Shown here in pieces: positions 1-5,150 of a DNA stretch of 6,186 nt (positions are counted from its first letter, which is position 1; every line of letters begins with the position of its first letter). Source of the stretch: Clostridia bacterium (GTDB lineage: Bacteria > Bacillota > Clostridia > Oscillospirales > CAG-272); contig JAGAMJ010000045.1 in NCBI GenBank assembly GCA_017624795.1, positions 1 to 6,186 on the forward strand. The letters run 5' to 3'. The notes under the pieces were generated by a model. It saw only the letters and a program-made list of their open reading frames with translations. It was not told where the DNA came from and ran no database searches. Both the position numbers and the translations under genes were made by a program.

Positions 1-19
1 GAATGGCTTCCTTTGACAC
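1..19 (-). CDS. 5' end of an unidentified gene, cut by the window edge
   Basis: Only the first six codons are visible (GTG start, then Ser-Lys-Glu-Ala-Ile), so the product cannot be named. The start is supported by a perfect AAGGAGG ribosome binding site at 29-35, nine bases upstream of the GTG, and by a sigma-A-type promoter at 81-109. The gene lies on the same strand as the spoIIIA operon and the 149-628 gene but seems to have its own promoter. In many Clostridia housekeeping genes follow the spoIIIA cluster, but six residues do not allow a choice. Confidence 0.6.
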
Positions 20-38
20 CTTGCTCGTCCTCCTTCTT

Positions 39-59
39 CGCGGCATCGTTCCTGCCGCG
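39..59 (-). repeat. Perfect GC-rich inverted repeat in the leader of the left-edge gene
   Basis: CGCGGCA at 39-45 is the exact reverse complement of TGCCGCG at 53-59, with a 7-base loop. In the minus-strand transcript this 7-bp stem would sit only three bases upstream of the AAGGAGG ribosome binding site at 29-35. No U-run follows it on either strand, so it is not a classical terminator. It could modulate translation or be a protein-binding dyad. The role is inferred; the symmetry is directly visible. Confidence 0.6.
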
Positions 60-80
60 CAATGTTTTATTATTAAATTT

Positions 81-109
81 ATATTATCATATTTTTTTAT
101 ATTTTTCAA
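81..109 (-). promoter_or_regulatory. Sigma-A-type promoter with extended -10 for the left-edge gene
   Basis: On the minus strand, TTGAAA (104-109, 5/6 match to TTGACA) is separated by 17 bp from TAATAT (81-86, 4/6 match to TATAAT). A TG dinucleotide one base upstream of the -10 makes an extended -10. The spacer is almost pure A/T. Transcription would start near 74, giving a leader of about 55 nt that contains the 39-59 hairpin and the ribosome binding site at 29-35. Confidence 0.55.
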
Positions 110-139
110 GGGGGACGAAAATTTTTTCGTCAATCCCCC
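110..139 (-). repeat. Long imperfect inverted repeat 10 bp after the 149-628 gene; possible weak terminator
   Basis: GACGAAAA (114-121) pairs exactly with TTTTCGTC (124-131). GGGG (110-113) pairs with CCCC (136-139) outside a four-base bulge at 132-135. In the minus-strand RNA this would be a 7-8 bp stem extended by four G-C pairs, starting just after the stop codon of the 149-628 gene. The bases after the stem are UUGAAAAAU rather than a U-run, so it is at best a weak intrinsic terminator. It also abuts the -35 box at 104-109 and could be an operator. Confidence 0.45.
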
Positions 140-148
140 TCGCCTGCG

Positions 149-628
149 TCAATTCTCTTGTTTTTCTTTCGACGCTTTCCCCGTTTTTCGCCCTTTGAAG
201 AATGCTTTGAAGCGCCAAGTCCTGCGCTTTTTTCGTTTGTCTGCTTGCAAAACCCCCTCGGCGTCCCACAGCGTTTCCAAAACGCGGAAATACACCACCT
301 GCTCGCTCCGACGCGCATCATGAAAAGAAAGCGTGACGCTCACCGTCACGCGGCGGCGCTTTCCCGCGGACTTTTCCGTCAGGGCGACGCGATATTGGCG
401 CCTTGCAAAGCGATGTCCCTGTCCCGCGCGAACGGCATCTTGAAGTGCCTCGGTGGCAAGGGGAAGCTGCTCTCGTTCAGCGCAGGCGCAAAGCGAGCGC
501 ACCACGTCAAAAAAATGCTTTGCCGCCGGGGTTTGACCCGTCGGCAGCTCGAAATCAATGCGAAGAACCTCTCTGCCGCCGACAAAAAACCGCTTTTGCT
601 TTGCCTCGATCCTCCCCAAAATCTGCAT
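149..628 (-). CDS. Hypothetical 159-aa protein with basic C-terminal tail
   Basis: I do not recognise this family. The ATG at 626-628 is preceded by an AGGGGA ribosome binding site five to six bases away, and the frame stays open for 159 codons to a TGA. There is no signal peptide or membrane segment, so a cytoplasmic protein is likely. Residues 1-30 look like beta strands. Residues 36-70 look helical. Residues 91-128 contain two predicted strands (RVTVSVTL and VVYFRVLE). Residues 131-156 are extremely rich in Lys and Arg, suggesting contact with nucleic acid or membrane. It lies where spoIIIAH is normally found, but it lacks the N-terminal membrane anchor and secreted domain of SpoIIIAH, so it is not that protein. 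A terminator at 701-729 probably separates it from spoIIIAG. Its own promoter is not clear. Coding status is likely, function unknown. Confidence 0.65.
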   Translation of the reverse strand: MQILGRIEAKQKRFFVGGREVLRIDFELPTGQTPAAKHFFDVVRSLCACAEREQLPLATEALQDAVRAGQGHRFARRQYRVALTEKSAGKRRRVTVSVTLSFHDARRSEQVVYFRVLETLWDAEGVLQADKRKKRRTWRFKAFFKGRKTGKASKEKQEN

Positions 629-851
629 AACGTCCCCTATCCCTTTTATTTTTTATCAGTATATGTGTGTTTCGCCACCGCAATACCCAAATAAACAGAA
701 AGAAGACCACACCAAACGGGTGATCTTCTCTTTGCAAAGCGCAAGCAGATGCCGCCACGCGATCTTTTCTATTTTTTGATTTATGTTTTCTACTTTTTCA
801 TATATTTTTTCCAACTTTTCAAAAAGCTAATATGATATTTTTCCAATTTTG
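629..851. other. 223-bp AT-rich spacer between spoIIIAG and the 149-628 gene
   Basis: No convincing gene is seen on either strand. The spacer holds a minus-strand terminator (701-729) and, next to spoIIIAG, a run of phased A-tracts (765-858). One minus-strand frame stays open from 826 to 659 without ATG, GTG or ribosome binding site, and its first 22 codons show a perfect coiled-coil heptad pattern (see findings). A second frame, from a GTG at 758, encodes a short hydrophobic stretch but also lacks a ribosome binding site and runs through the hairpin. Confidence 0.6.
701..729 (-). terminator. Rho-independent terminator of the spoIIIA operon
   Basis: Read on the minus strand, an RNA stem of about 10 contiguous pairs (including one G-U wobble), a bulged U, two more G-C pairs and a GUUU tetraloop form between AGAAGAUCAC and its partner. 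The sequence UUCUGUUUAUUU follows. On the plus strand the wobble becomes a C-A mismatch and the downstream bases are less T-rich, so the element is directional. It lies about 120 bp after the spoIIIAG stop codon and before the 149-628 gene, which indicates that the spoIIIA transcript ends here. Confidence 0.7.
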
Positions 852-858
852 TTATTTT
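765..858. other. Phased A/T-tracts, probable intrinsically curved DNA
   Basis: Runs of four to six T on the plus strand are centred near 766, 774, 787, 796, 807, 817, 840, 848 and 856, with an opposite-strand A5 run at 821-825. Counting one skipped position, the mean spacing is about 10 bp, one helical turn, which is the classical arrangement for intrinsic bending. The tract starts inside the last codons of spoIIIAG and ends where the sequence turns GC-rich again at about 763. Confidence 0.5.
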
Positions 859-1373
859 CCCGCAACGAAAACCCGATTTGTCGTGATCCCAAGCGTAGTA
901 GAGATCAGATCTGTGAGCGCCCGTTGCACGTGGGGGTTATCACCGCCCTTACAAACAACGCCAACACCCACAACGGTCGGCGGTTGTACGGTGCGGTAAA
1001 CCGCCCTTTGCGCGCTTCCCGTTCCCGTGGTGGCGACCTCGCCGTTCTCATCGGTCACGTAGACCACGCGCCGCCCGCTGCCCAAGGTGACCATCACGTC
1101 CGCCTGCCCGACGCCCGCCACCGACTGGCAAAGTGCCGCCAATTCCTTTTCCAATTCCTTTTGATAGGCGGCAAGATCCGCTGCGTTCTCGTATACTGCC
1201 GTTTCATCGGTAAGAGTACCCGTTTCCTTGCTCTGCGTTCCGATGCCGCTGCCCAAAAGCAGCAAAAAAACGCCCACGATCACGCCGCCAACCAGCAGCC
1301 AGAGCTTGCCGCGCGCACGCAAAAAGTCAAATAGCCCCCGCGCGCGCTTGCTTTTTGTATCACGATCCATCAT
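852..1373 (-). CDS. spoIIIAG: Stage III sporulation protein AG (ring-forming channel component)
   Basis: Mother-cell membrane protein whose family forms a large ring in the intermembrane space around the engulfed forespore. The 173-aa product has a basic N-terminus (1-24), one membrane segment (about 23-45), a helix at 66-86, and a beta strand around ADVMVTLG (91-98). A Thr/Gly/Val-rich insert (about 99-133) follows, then the typical C-terminal ring-building half, GVGVVCKGG...VQRALTDLI...VFV (136-170). The insert matches the idea of a ring-building motif interrupted by a beta element, as known for Bacillus subtilis SpoIIIAG, but is shorter; the Bacillus protein is about 229 aa. The ATG at 1373 overlaps the spoIIIAF stop codon (ATGA). 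A second ATG at 1370 lies seven bases from the GGAGG site, a better distance, so either may be used. It is the last recognisable gene of the operon. Confidence 0.93.
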   Translation of the reverse strand: MMDRDTKSKRARGLFDFLRARGKLWLLVGGVIVGVFLLLLGSGIGTQSKETGTLTDETAVYENAADLAAYQKELEKELAALCQSVAGVGQADVMVTLGSGRRVVYVTDENGEVATTGTGSAQRAVYRTVQPPTVVGVGVVCKGGDNPHVQRALTDLISTTLGITTNRVFVAGK

Positions 1374-1846
1374 CGCACCTCCACATCACACGAAAACCGT
1401 TTCAAAAGATCTTGCTTGATCTCCTCGGGATCCTGCAACAGCGCCGCGCCCTTCAAAAACACCGCTATGCGCCGAAGCTCTCCTTCGCCATCAAGCGTTA
1501 CCGTGATCTCACAATCCGCAGCATCAATGCCGTACTGCTGCTCCAACAGGGCATACAGTCCCTGCCTCAATTGCGCGGCACTGCGGTTTGCCACCGCTTC
1601 CGAAAACTGTTTTTCAAAGTCGGATTTTTTCACCTCTCCCTCCTCCCACTCGACCTCGCCCTCCAAAAAGCCGTCGGCACGATGCAGCAAAGACAGGAAG
1701 GGGGAAAGCAAAAGCAAAAGGACCGTCAGGGCACAGAGGATATGTAAAAATTGCCTTGTCCCGCCCTTCTCCTCTCCCGGGATCAGAAGGTCGGCGATCG
1801 CCGCCGCAAAAACCACGCCGAAAAGCGCCAAGATCGAAGCCCCCAT
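1370..1846 (-). CDS. spoIIIAF: Stage III sporulation protein AF
   Basis: Component of the SpoIIIA channel complex in the mother-cell membrane. The 158-aa product has two N-terminal membrane helices (about 1-22 and 33-54), an acidic linker (60-80), and a C-terminal alpha/beta domain (about 97-158, with strand CEITVTLDG, strand LRRIAVFLKG, helix EEIKQDLLKRF and a final strand CDVEVR). This fits the ring-building-like fold known for SpoIIIAF. It is shorter than the Bacillus protein (about 206 aa), mostly in the linker. The ATG at 1846 is chosen because GGGAGG stands eight bases upstream and the protein then starts directly with the first membrane helix. The frame could extend upstream to 1879 inside spoIIIAE but without better support. 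It starts 4 bp after the spoIIIAE stop, and its own stop overlaps the start of spoIIIAG by 4 bp. Confidence 0.92.
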   Translation of the reverse strand: MGASILALFGVVFAAAIADLLIPGEEKGGTRQFLHILCALTVLLLLLSPFLSLLHRADGFLEGEVEWEEGEVKKSDFEKQFSEAVANRSAAQLRQGLYALLEQQYGIDAADCEITVTLDGEGELRRIAVFLKGAALLQDPEEIKQDLLKRFSCDVEVR

Positions 1847-1850
1847 CGCT

Positions 1851-3020
1851 TCATCCTCCCGCCGTGGCGCAGCGAGCAAAAAGCGTGAGCGAAAAGACCG
1901 TTGTCACAAAGATCGACGCGATCACCGCCAAAAAATAGCCGTAGACCGAGCCAAGCTCACACAGGATCTTTTCCTCACTCTCACAGCCAAGGAGCTTCGC
2001 CGCCGCACCGCTGATCAAAAACACGGTGCGGTTCAGCAGCACCGAAAGAAACACGGGTAAAAAAGCAAAAAACAGCACCAAGATCGCGCCCGTTCCCGTC
2101 ACCGAGCGCAGATACTGTACGCTGCCCGATACGGTGCGGAGCGCCTCCGAGATCGAGCCGCCCACCACAGGCAGAAAGCTGCCCGCCGCAAAGCGCGCGG
2201 TGCGAAGCGCCAAGGTGTCGCTGCCCTTGGCAAGTGTCGTCTGTATGCCCAAAACGCCGCAAAGCAGCAGCATTAAAAAGGAAAAAACAAGCGTGTAGGT
2301 CCGCTTGATCAGTCCGCAAAGCGGACGCAGCGAGAGCTTGCCCGAAACGGCGTCCAGCAGCGCCATCGCAAGGCAAAGTCCCGCGACGGGCAGCACGCTT
2401 GCGCTGATGACGGTCTGCAAGATCGACAGAAAAGCGGTCATAAAGCCGTGATTTGCCACCGCCGCCCCCACGTTGCCGCCCATGGCGTAAAGCGCACCCA
2501 TCATCGGCAGCATCGCGCAAGAAAGCGTTTGCACGGCAGAAAAATAGGCAGATATCTCAGAAAACCGCAACCGTTGCAGCGAAAATATAACAACGACCAG
2601 TGAAAGCGTGGCGCAAAACGAGAGCGCCTTGCCCACGTTTCCCGTGCCGTTTGGGCTTGGCGTGATCGCACGGAACACCGCAGAAAGGATGAGAACACCG
2701 CAGATCTTTGCAAGCAACGACAGATTGTCGCGCAAAGAGAGCCCCGTCAGCCGACCGACGACCGAAAGCACCGCGCGTGGAGCGCTCGCTTCCTCGATCC
2801 CCGCAGCCATTTCGGCGGGGTCCTCGGAAAAAAAGCTCTGCGGCAGCAGCGCCGCGACCTCTCCGGGTATCGCGGCCTGAAAGTCTGCCGTTTCATCGGC
2901 GATCGCAGCGCCTTCAACGGCAACACCGTCGGCAGCGTCCGCCTCCTTGGCAAAAGCAGTCGGTGTCAGCGCGTACAGCATAATGAGGAAAAACGCGCAC
3001 CGTATCGCCACTTTTTTCAA
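1851..3020 (-). CDS. spoIIIAE: Stage III sporulation protein AE (polytopic membrane protein)
   Basis: Large multi-pass membrane subunit of the SpoIIIA channel. With the start chosen here it is 389 aa, close to the Bacillus length (about 399). Residues 1-24 form a signal peptide (KK, a hydrophobic core, then a cleavage-type AFA before KEADA). A hydrophilic region (25-95) follows, then about seven membrane segments (roughly 100-118, 129-149, 168-190, 195-222, 240-259, 310-335, 361-382). The conserved family block FLPVVGGSISEALRTVSGSV lies at about 282-301. The chosen start is a TTG at 3020, which overlaps the spoIIIAD stop as TTGA and has AAGGAG 11 bases upstream (3032-3037) inside spoIIIAD. 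A GTG three codons later (3011) is possible but further from the site. The frame continues upstream to 3074, but that part is inside spoIIIAD and lacks a ribosome binding site. Confidence 0.92.
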   Translation of the reverse strand: MKKVAIRCAFFLIMLYALTPTAFAKEADAADGVAVEGAAIADETADFQAAIPGEVAALLPQSFFSEDPAEMAAGIEEASAPRAVLSVVGRLTGLSLRDNLSLLAKICGVLILSAVFRAITPSPNGTGNVGKALSFCATLSLVVVIFSLQRLRFSEISAYFSAVQTLSCAMLPMMGALYAMGGNVGAAVANHGFMTAFLSILQTVISASVLPVAGLCLAMALLDAVSGKLSLRPLCGLIKRTYTLVFSFLMLLLCGVLGIQTTLAKGSDTLALRTARFAAGSFLPVVGGSISEALRTVSGSVQYLRSVTGTGAILVLFFAFLPVFLSVLLNRTVFLISGAAAKLLGCESEEKILCELGSVYGYFLAVIASIFVTTVFSLTLFARCATAGG

Positions 3021-3403
3021 AAATTCAACAACTCCTTCGCTATTTGAAGCACGTCGTCCACAAGGGGCAAGCACAACACAAGAATTTCTAATTTTCCAAA
3101 TAAAAGCACCCCGTTTGCCACCGTATTCTCACCAAGATCGCGGCAAAAGGACACGGCAAGCTCACAAATGATCGCGATCCCCGCGGCGCGAAGCAGGGGC
3201 GTTGCAAAATCGGCGGCGCCCGACAAAGCAAAGAGCGCGCGCATACGGTCCAAAACGGGAACATAAAGCGCGAACGCCGCGCCGAACAGTAAAAGCGCGG
3301 CGGCAAGACGGGTGGGGAGCGCCAAGCTTGCCCGCAGCTCTTTGAGGCACAGGATCAGCGCCACCGAAAGCAGCGCAAGCCCCGCGATCTGTACGATGCC
3401 CAT
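3017..3403 (-). CDS. spoIIIAD: Stage III sporulation protein AD
   Basis: Small membrane subunit of the SpoIIIA complex, 128 aa compared with about 133 in Bacillus. Four membrane segments are visible (about 4-22, 31-50, 67-86, 95-115). The C-terminal half carries the family signature: a Cys-x-Asp-x-Gly-Glu block (CRDLGE) followed by a helix ending GKLEILVLCLPLVDDVL. The ATG at 3403 shares one base with the spoIIIAC stop (TAATG), so translational coupling is likely. Its last codons contain the AAGGAG site used by spoIIIAE. Confidence 0.93.
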   Translation of the reverse strand: MGIVQIAGLALLSVALILCLKELRASLALPTRLAAALLLFGAAFALYVPVLDRMRALFALSGAADFATPLLRAAGIAIICELAVSFCRDLGENTVANGVLLFGKLEILVLCLPLVDDVLQIAKELLNF

Positions 3404-3597
3404 TAAAAGCCAAAGATGCCGCGCACCGTGTCAAACAGGTTGCCGATCTCCTGCACCAGCATCAAAAAAACTACGATTACCCCCGCAACGGTCACGAAAG
3501 TGGCTTGTTCATCCCTTCCGCTTTTTTGAAGGATCTGCGCGGCAACGGCTACCAGGATCCCGATGCCTGCCACGCGCAAAATTAAGCTAACGTCCAT
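3403..3597 (-). CDS. spoIIIAC: Stage III sporulation protein AC
   Basis: Very small membrane subunit of the SpoIIIA complex, 64 aa, the usual size for this family (about 65-68). It is two hydrophobic helices (about 4-22 and 33-50) joined by a short polar loop containing QKSGRDEQA, the conserved hairpin layout, with the family-like end EIGNLFDTVRGIFGF. The ATG at 3597 has an excellent AAAGGAG site about seven bases upstream (3605-3611), which overlaps the spoIIIAB stop. The gap to spoIIIAB is 13 bp, the largest in the operon. It is coupled to spoIIIAD by a one-base overlap. Confidence 0.94.
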   Translation of the reverse strand: MDVSLILRVAGIGILVAVAAQILQKSGRDEQATFVTVAGVIVVFLMLVQEIGNLFDTVRGIFGF

Positions 3598-3610
3598 TTA
3601 TTTTCTCCTT

Positions 3611-4090
3611 TCAGAGCAAAAGCAGCACCAGCATCGCGGCGATCGCCATAGGCAGGATCAGCGCCATGCGCTCGCGCTTTGGCAGCTCGGCGCGCAAGGC
3701 ATCGCAGCAAGGGATCAACCTCTCTAAAAAATAGTCGCAGCAGCGCAGCTGCTCCTCCCGATAGGTCGCCCCCAGCTGCGCCCCGAAGTCGGCAAGCAGC
3801 CGACACATTTCCTCGGGTACATACAGCCGTGTACCGTGTAGCACCGCGTTGAAATCGGGCAGCTTCGTCGCTTCTGTACCGCAGTCGACAAGGATCCGAT
3901 GATCGCACACGGCAAGAATGCGCTCCACGGGCAGCGAAAAGCAGTCGATCTGCAATCGAATGTGTCGCAAAAGTGCCACAAAGCCCTCCGCCTGACGGTA
4001 GCGTCTGCGCTCAAATGCGGCAAAGGCAAGACCGCCAAGCACGCCGCAACAAAGGATCAGCGCGATGCCGATGAGCTTAAAGTAATGCAT
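3611..4090 (-). CDS. spoIIIAB: Stage III sporulation protein AB
   Basis: Membrane protein of the SpoIIIA complex, related to the GspF-type inner-membrane platform of secretion and pilus systems and the likely partner of the SpoIIIAA ATPase. The 159-aa product has an N-terminal membrane helix (about 5-24), a cytoplasmic helical region (25-140), and a C-terminal membrane helix (143-159) ending in a run of leucines at the stop codon. The start MHYFKLIG is chosen because GGGAGG lies seven bases upstream and the helix begins at once. Longer starts inside spoIIIAA lack a better site. It overlaps spoIIIAA by 14 bp, so the two are probably translated together. It contains ten cysteines including three adjacent pairs (14-15, 117-118, 128-129), more than I would expect for a protein of this size. 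Confidence 0.9.
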   Translation of the reverse strand: MHYFKLIGIALILCCGVLGGLAFAAFERRRYRQAEGFVALLRHIRLQIDCFSLPVERILAVCDHRILVDCGTEATKLPDFNAVLHGTRLYVPEEMCRLLADFGAQLGATYREEQLRCCDYFLERLIPCCDALRAELPKRERMALILPMAIAAMLVLLLL

Positions 4091-4994
4091 CTGCCGCCTC
4101 CCACTCCAAAATATCGTACTCATAATCAAAGCTGCCAAGGCGCCTGGAAAGCCCCACGTAGGCGCCAAAGCAGCGCGCCTCGTGCAAAAGCCGCATTCCT
4201 GGACGTGCCAGCAGCTCGGTAACGCTTGCGGCGTGCGCCGACGCAAGCAACGGCACACCGCAGTTGTGCGCCTCCACGATCTCTCTTGCCTCACTGAGAT
4301 CCCCGATCTCGTCGCAAACGATCAACTGCGCCGAAAGCGTTCTTGCGGCGATGGATAGCCCCACGCCGCGCGGATATTCCGACAAGAGATCCAGCAAAAG
4401 CGACGGTGAGCCAAGCGCATAGCCAAGCTCGCCTCTGGTATCCACCACTGCCACGCGCAAGGGGTGCTCGCCCCCCGCCATACGGGCGGCAACGGTACGC
4501 AAAAGCGTGGTCTTTCCGACTGCGGGGGGCGCGTAGATCAGCACCCCGCGCGTGAGCGAAAGACGGTAGAGCAGCGAGGCGATCTCCTCGCCGACGGGCG
4601 GCGCCGGGTGTGGAATTCGGATCGAAAAGGAGCTGATATGCGACACTCCTGTCACACTGCCGCCCGACACGCCTGCCCTGCCGCAGACCCCGACACGGAT
4701 CCCGCCTTTCAGCGTCAAATATCCCCTTGAAATGGTTTCGCTGTGCGCGTAAAGCGACCCCTCGCAAAAGCGCAACAGTATATCGTCCATTTCCACACCC
4801 GAAAGCACGGTGGAAAGCCGCAGATTACGCCCCGCCAGCGTCAGCGAGGCGCATCTGCCGCGACGCAGGCGCAGCTCCTCGATCATAGCACCGGGTGGAA
4901 CGGATTTTTGCACCTCATCACAAAGCCGCTTTGGCAGCGCGGCAGCAAGGACTGCGGGCAAAAGCTGCTGCGTATTCACGACGATGTTTTGCAC
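4077..4994 (-). CDS. spoIIIAA: Stage III sporulation protein AA (secretion-type ATPase)
   Basis: Cytoplasmic ATPase that powers the SpoIIIA channel, related to the GspE/type II-IV secretion ATPases. The 305-aa product (Bacillus about 307) has an N-terminal region with the family block YAHSETISRGYLTLKGGIRV (82-101). A P-loop, APPAVGKTT (155-163), holds the nucleotide-binding Lys161 and Thr162. The strand VAVVDTRGE (181-189) follows, then a Walker B strand QLIVCDEIGD (223-232) with the acidic pair Asp228-Glu229. The segment LLASAHAAS (249-257) matches the His-containing sensor region. The GTG at 4994 is chosen because AAGGGGGG lies seven bases upstream and this gives the family length. The frame is open to 5138 but has no other site. 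It is the first gene of the operon. In Bacillus the operon is transcribed by mother-cell sigma-E; I could not find a good sigma-E promoter here. Confidence 0.95.
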   Translation of the reverse strand: MQNIVVNTQQLLPAVLAAALPKRLCDEVQKSVPPGAMIEELRLRRGRCASLTLAGRNLRLSTVLSGVEMDDILLRFCEGSLYAHSETISRGYLTLKGGIRVGVCGRAGVSGGSVTGVSHISSFSIRIPHPAPPVGEEIASLLYRLSLTRGVLIYAPPAVGKTTLLRTVAARMAGGEHPLRVAVVDTRGELGYALGSPSLLLDLLSEYPRGVGLSIAARTLSAQLIVCDEIGDLSEAREIVEAHNCGVPLLASAHAASVTELLARPGMRLLHEARCFGAYVGLSRRLGSFDYEYDILEWEAADALL

Positions 4995-5001
4995 GGCACC
5001 A

Positions 5002-5009
5002 CCCCCCTT
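5002..5009 (-). promoter_or_regulatory. Ribosome binding site that decides the spoIIIAA start
   Basis: AAGGGGGG on the minus strand stands seven bases before the GTG at 4994. It favours this GTG over in-frame ATG codons up to 144 bases further upstream, none of which has a comparable site. Confidence 0.6.
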
Positions 5010-5011
5010 GC

Positions 5012-5094
5012 AACAATTTATGTACAAGCACCCAAAAAAAGAACCGCCTGAAATATCAAATCTGGTCATATAAATTGTTTGTGTTTTGGTGCTT
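5012..5094. repeat. Two interleaved pairs of inverted motifs in the divergent control region
   Basis: AACAATTTAT (5012-5021) is repeated inverted as ATAAATTGTT (5070-5079), and AAGCACC (5026-5032) is repeated inverted as GGTGCTT (5088-5094). The order A-B-A'-B' means the two pairs cross and cannot form one simple hairpin, which points to two binding sites for a protein rather than an RNA stem. They lie between the spoIIIAA ribosome binding site and the kinase -10 box, so a bound factor could affect either gene. The repeats are visible; the regulatory role is inferred. Confidence 0.4.
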
Positions 5095-5111
5095 TTTTTC
5101 TGATCAGAATG

Positions 5112-5120
5112 TGATATAAT
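5112..5120 (+). promoter_or_regulatory. Extended -10 promoter for the pyridoxal kinase gene
   Basis: A perfect TATAAT (5115-5120) has a TG one base upstream (5112-5113), an extended -10. The position 17 bp further upstream (5092-5097, CTTTTT) is a poor -35, so the promoter relies on the extended -10 and may need an activator. A palindrome CTGATCAG lies at 5100-5107 in the spacer. Transcription would start near 5127, leaving a leader of about 24 nt. Confidence 0.6.
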
Positions 5121-5150
5121 GAACTTATTCCCAATCAAGAGGTGATCAAA

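Noticed and set aside
158..694. Plus-strand open frame of 178 codons opposite the 149-628 gene
   Set aside because: It lacks a ribosome binding site, and its product looks random. The minus-strand frame has a good ribosome binding site and is co-oriented with its neighbours.
555..758. Minus-strand frame from a GTG at 758 with a short hydrophobic stretch
   Set aside because: It has no ribosome binding site, runs through the 701-729 terminator hairpin and then overlaps the start of the 149-628 gene in another frame.
828..857. Sigma-G-like promoter (CATATTA with AAATA 18 bp upstream) before the 149-628 gene
   Set aside because: The -10 pattern is short and expected by chance in such AT-rich DNA, the -35 lacks its G, and the terminator at 701-729 lies between it and the gene.
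1416..2060. Plus-strand open frame of 214 codons opposite spoIIIAE and spoIIIAF
   Set aside because: It is antisense to two well-recognised genes, has a low-complexity Ser/Lys/Arg-rich product and no ribosome binding site; it reflects the GC-rich codon pattern.
5017..5024. Sigma-E-like -10 (CATAAATT on the minus strand) for spoIIIAA
   Set aside because: It matches most of the sigma-E -10 pattern, but no suitable -35 lies 14-15 bp upstream and the transcript would start on top of the ribosome binding site.
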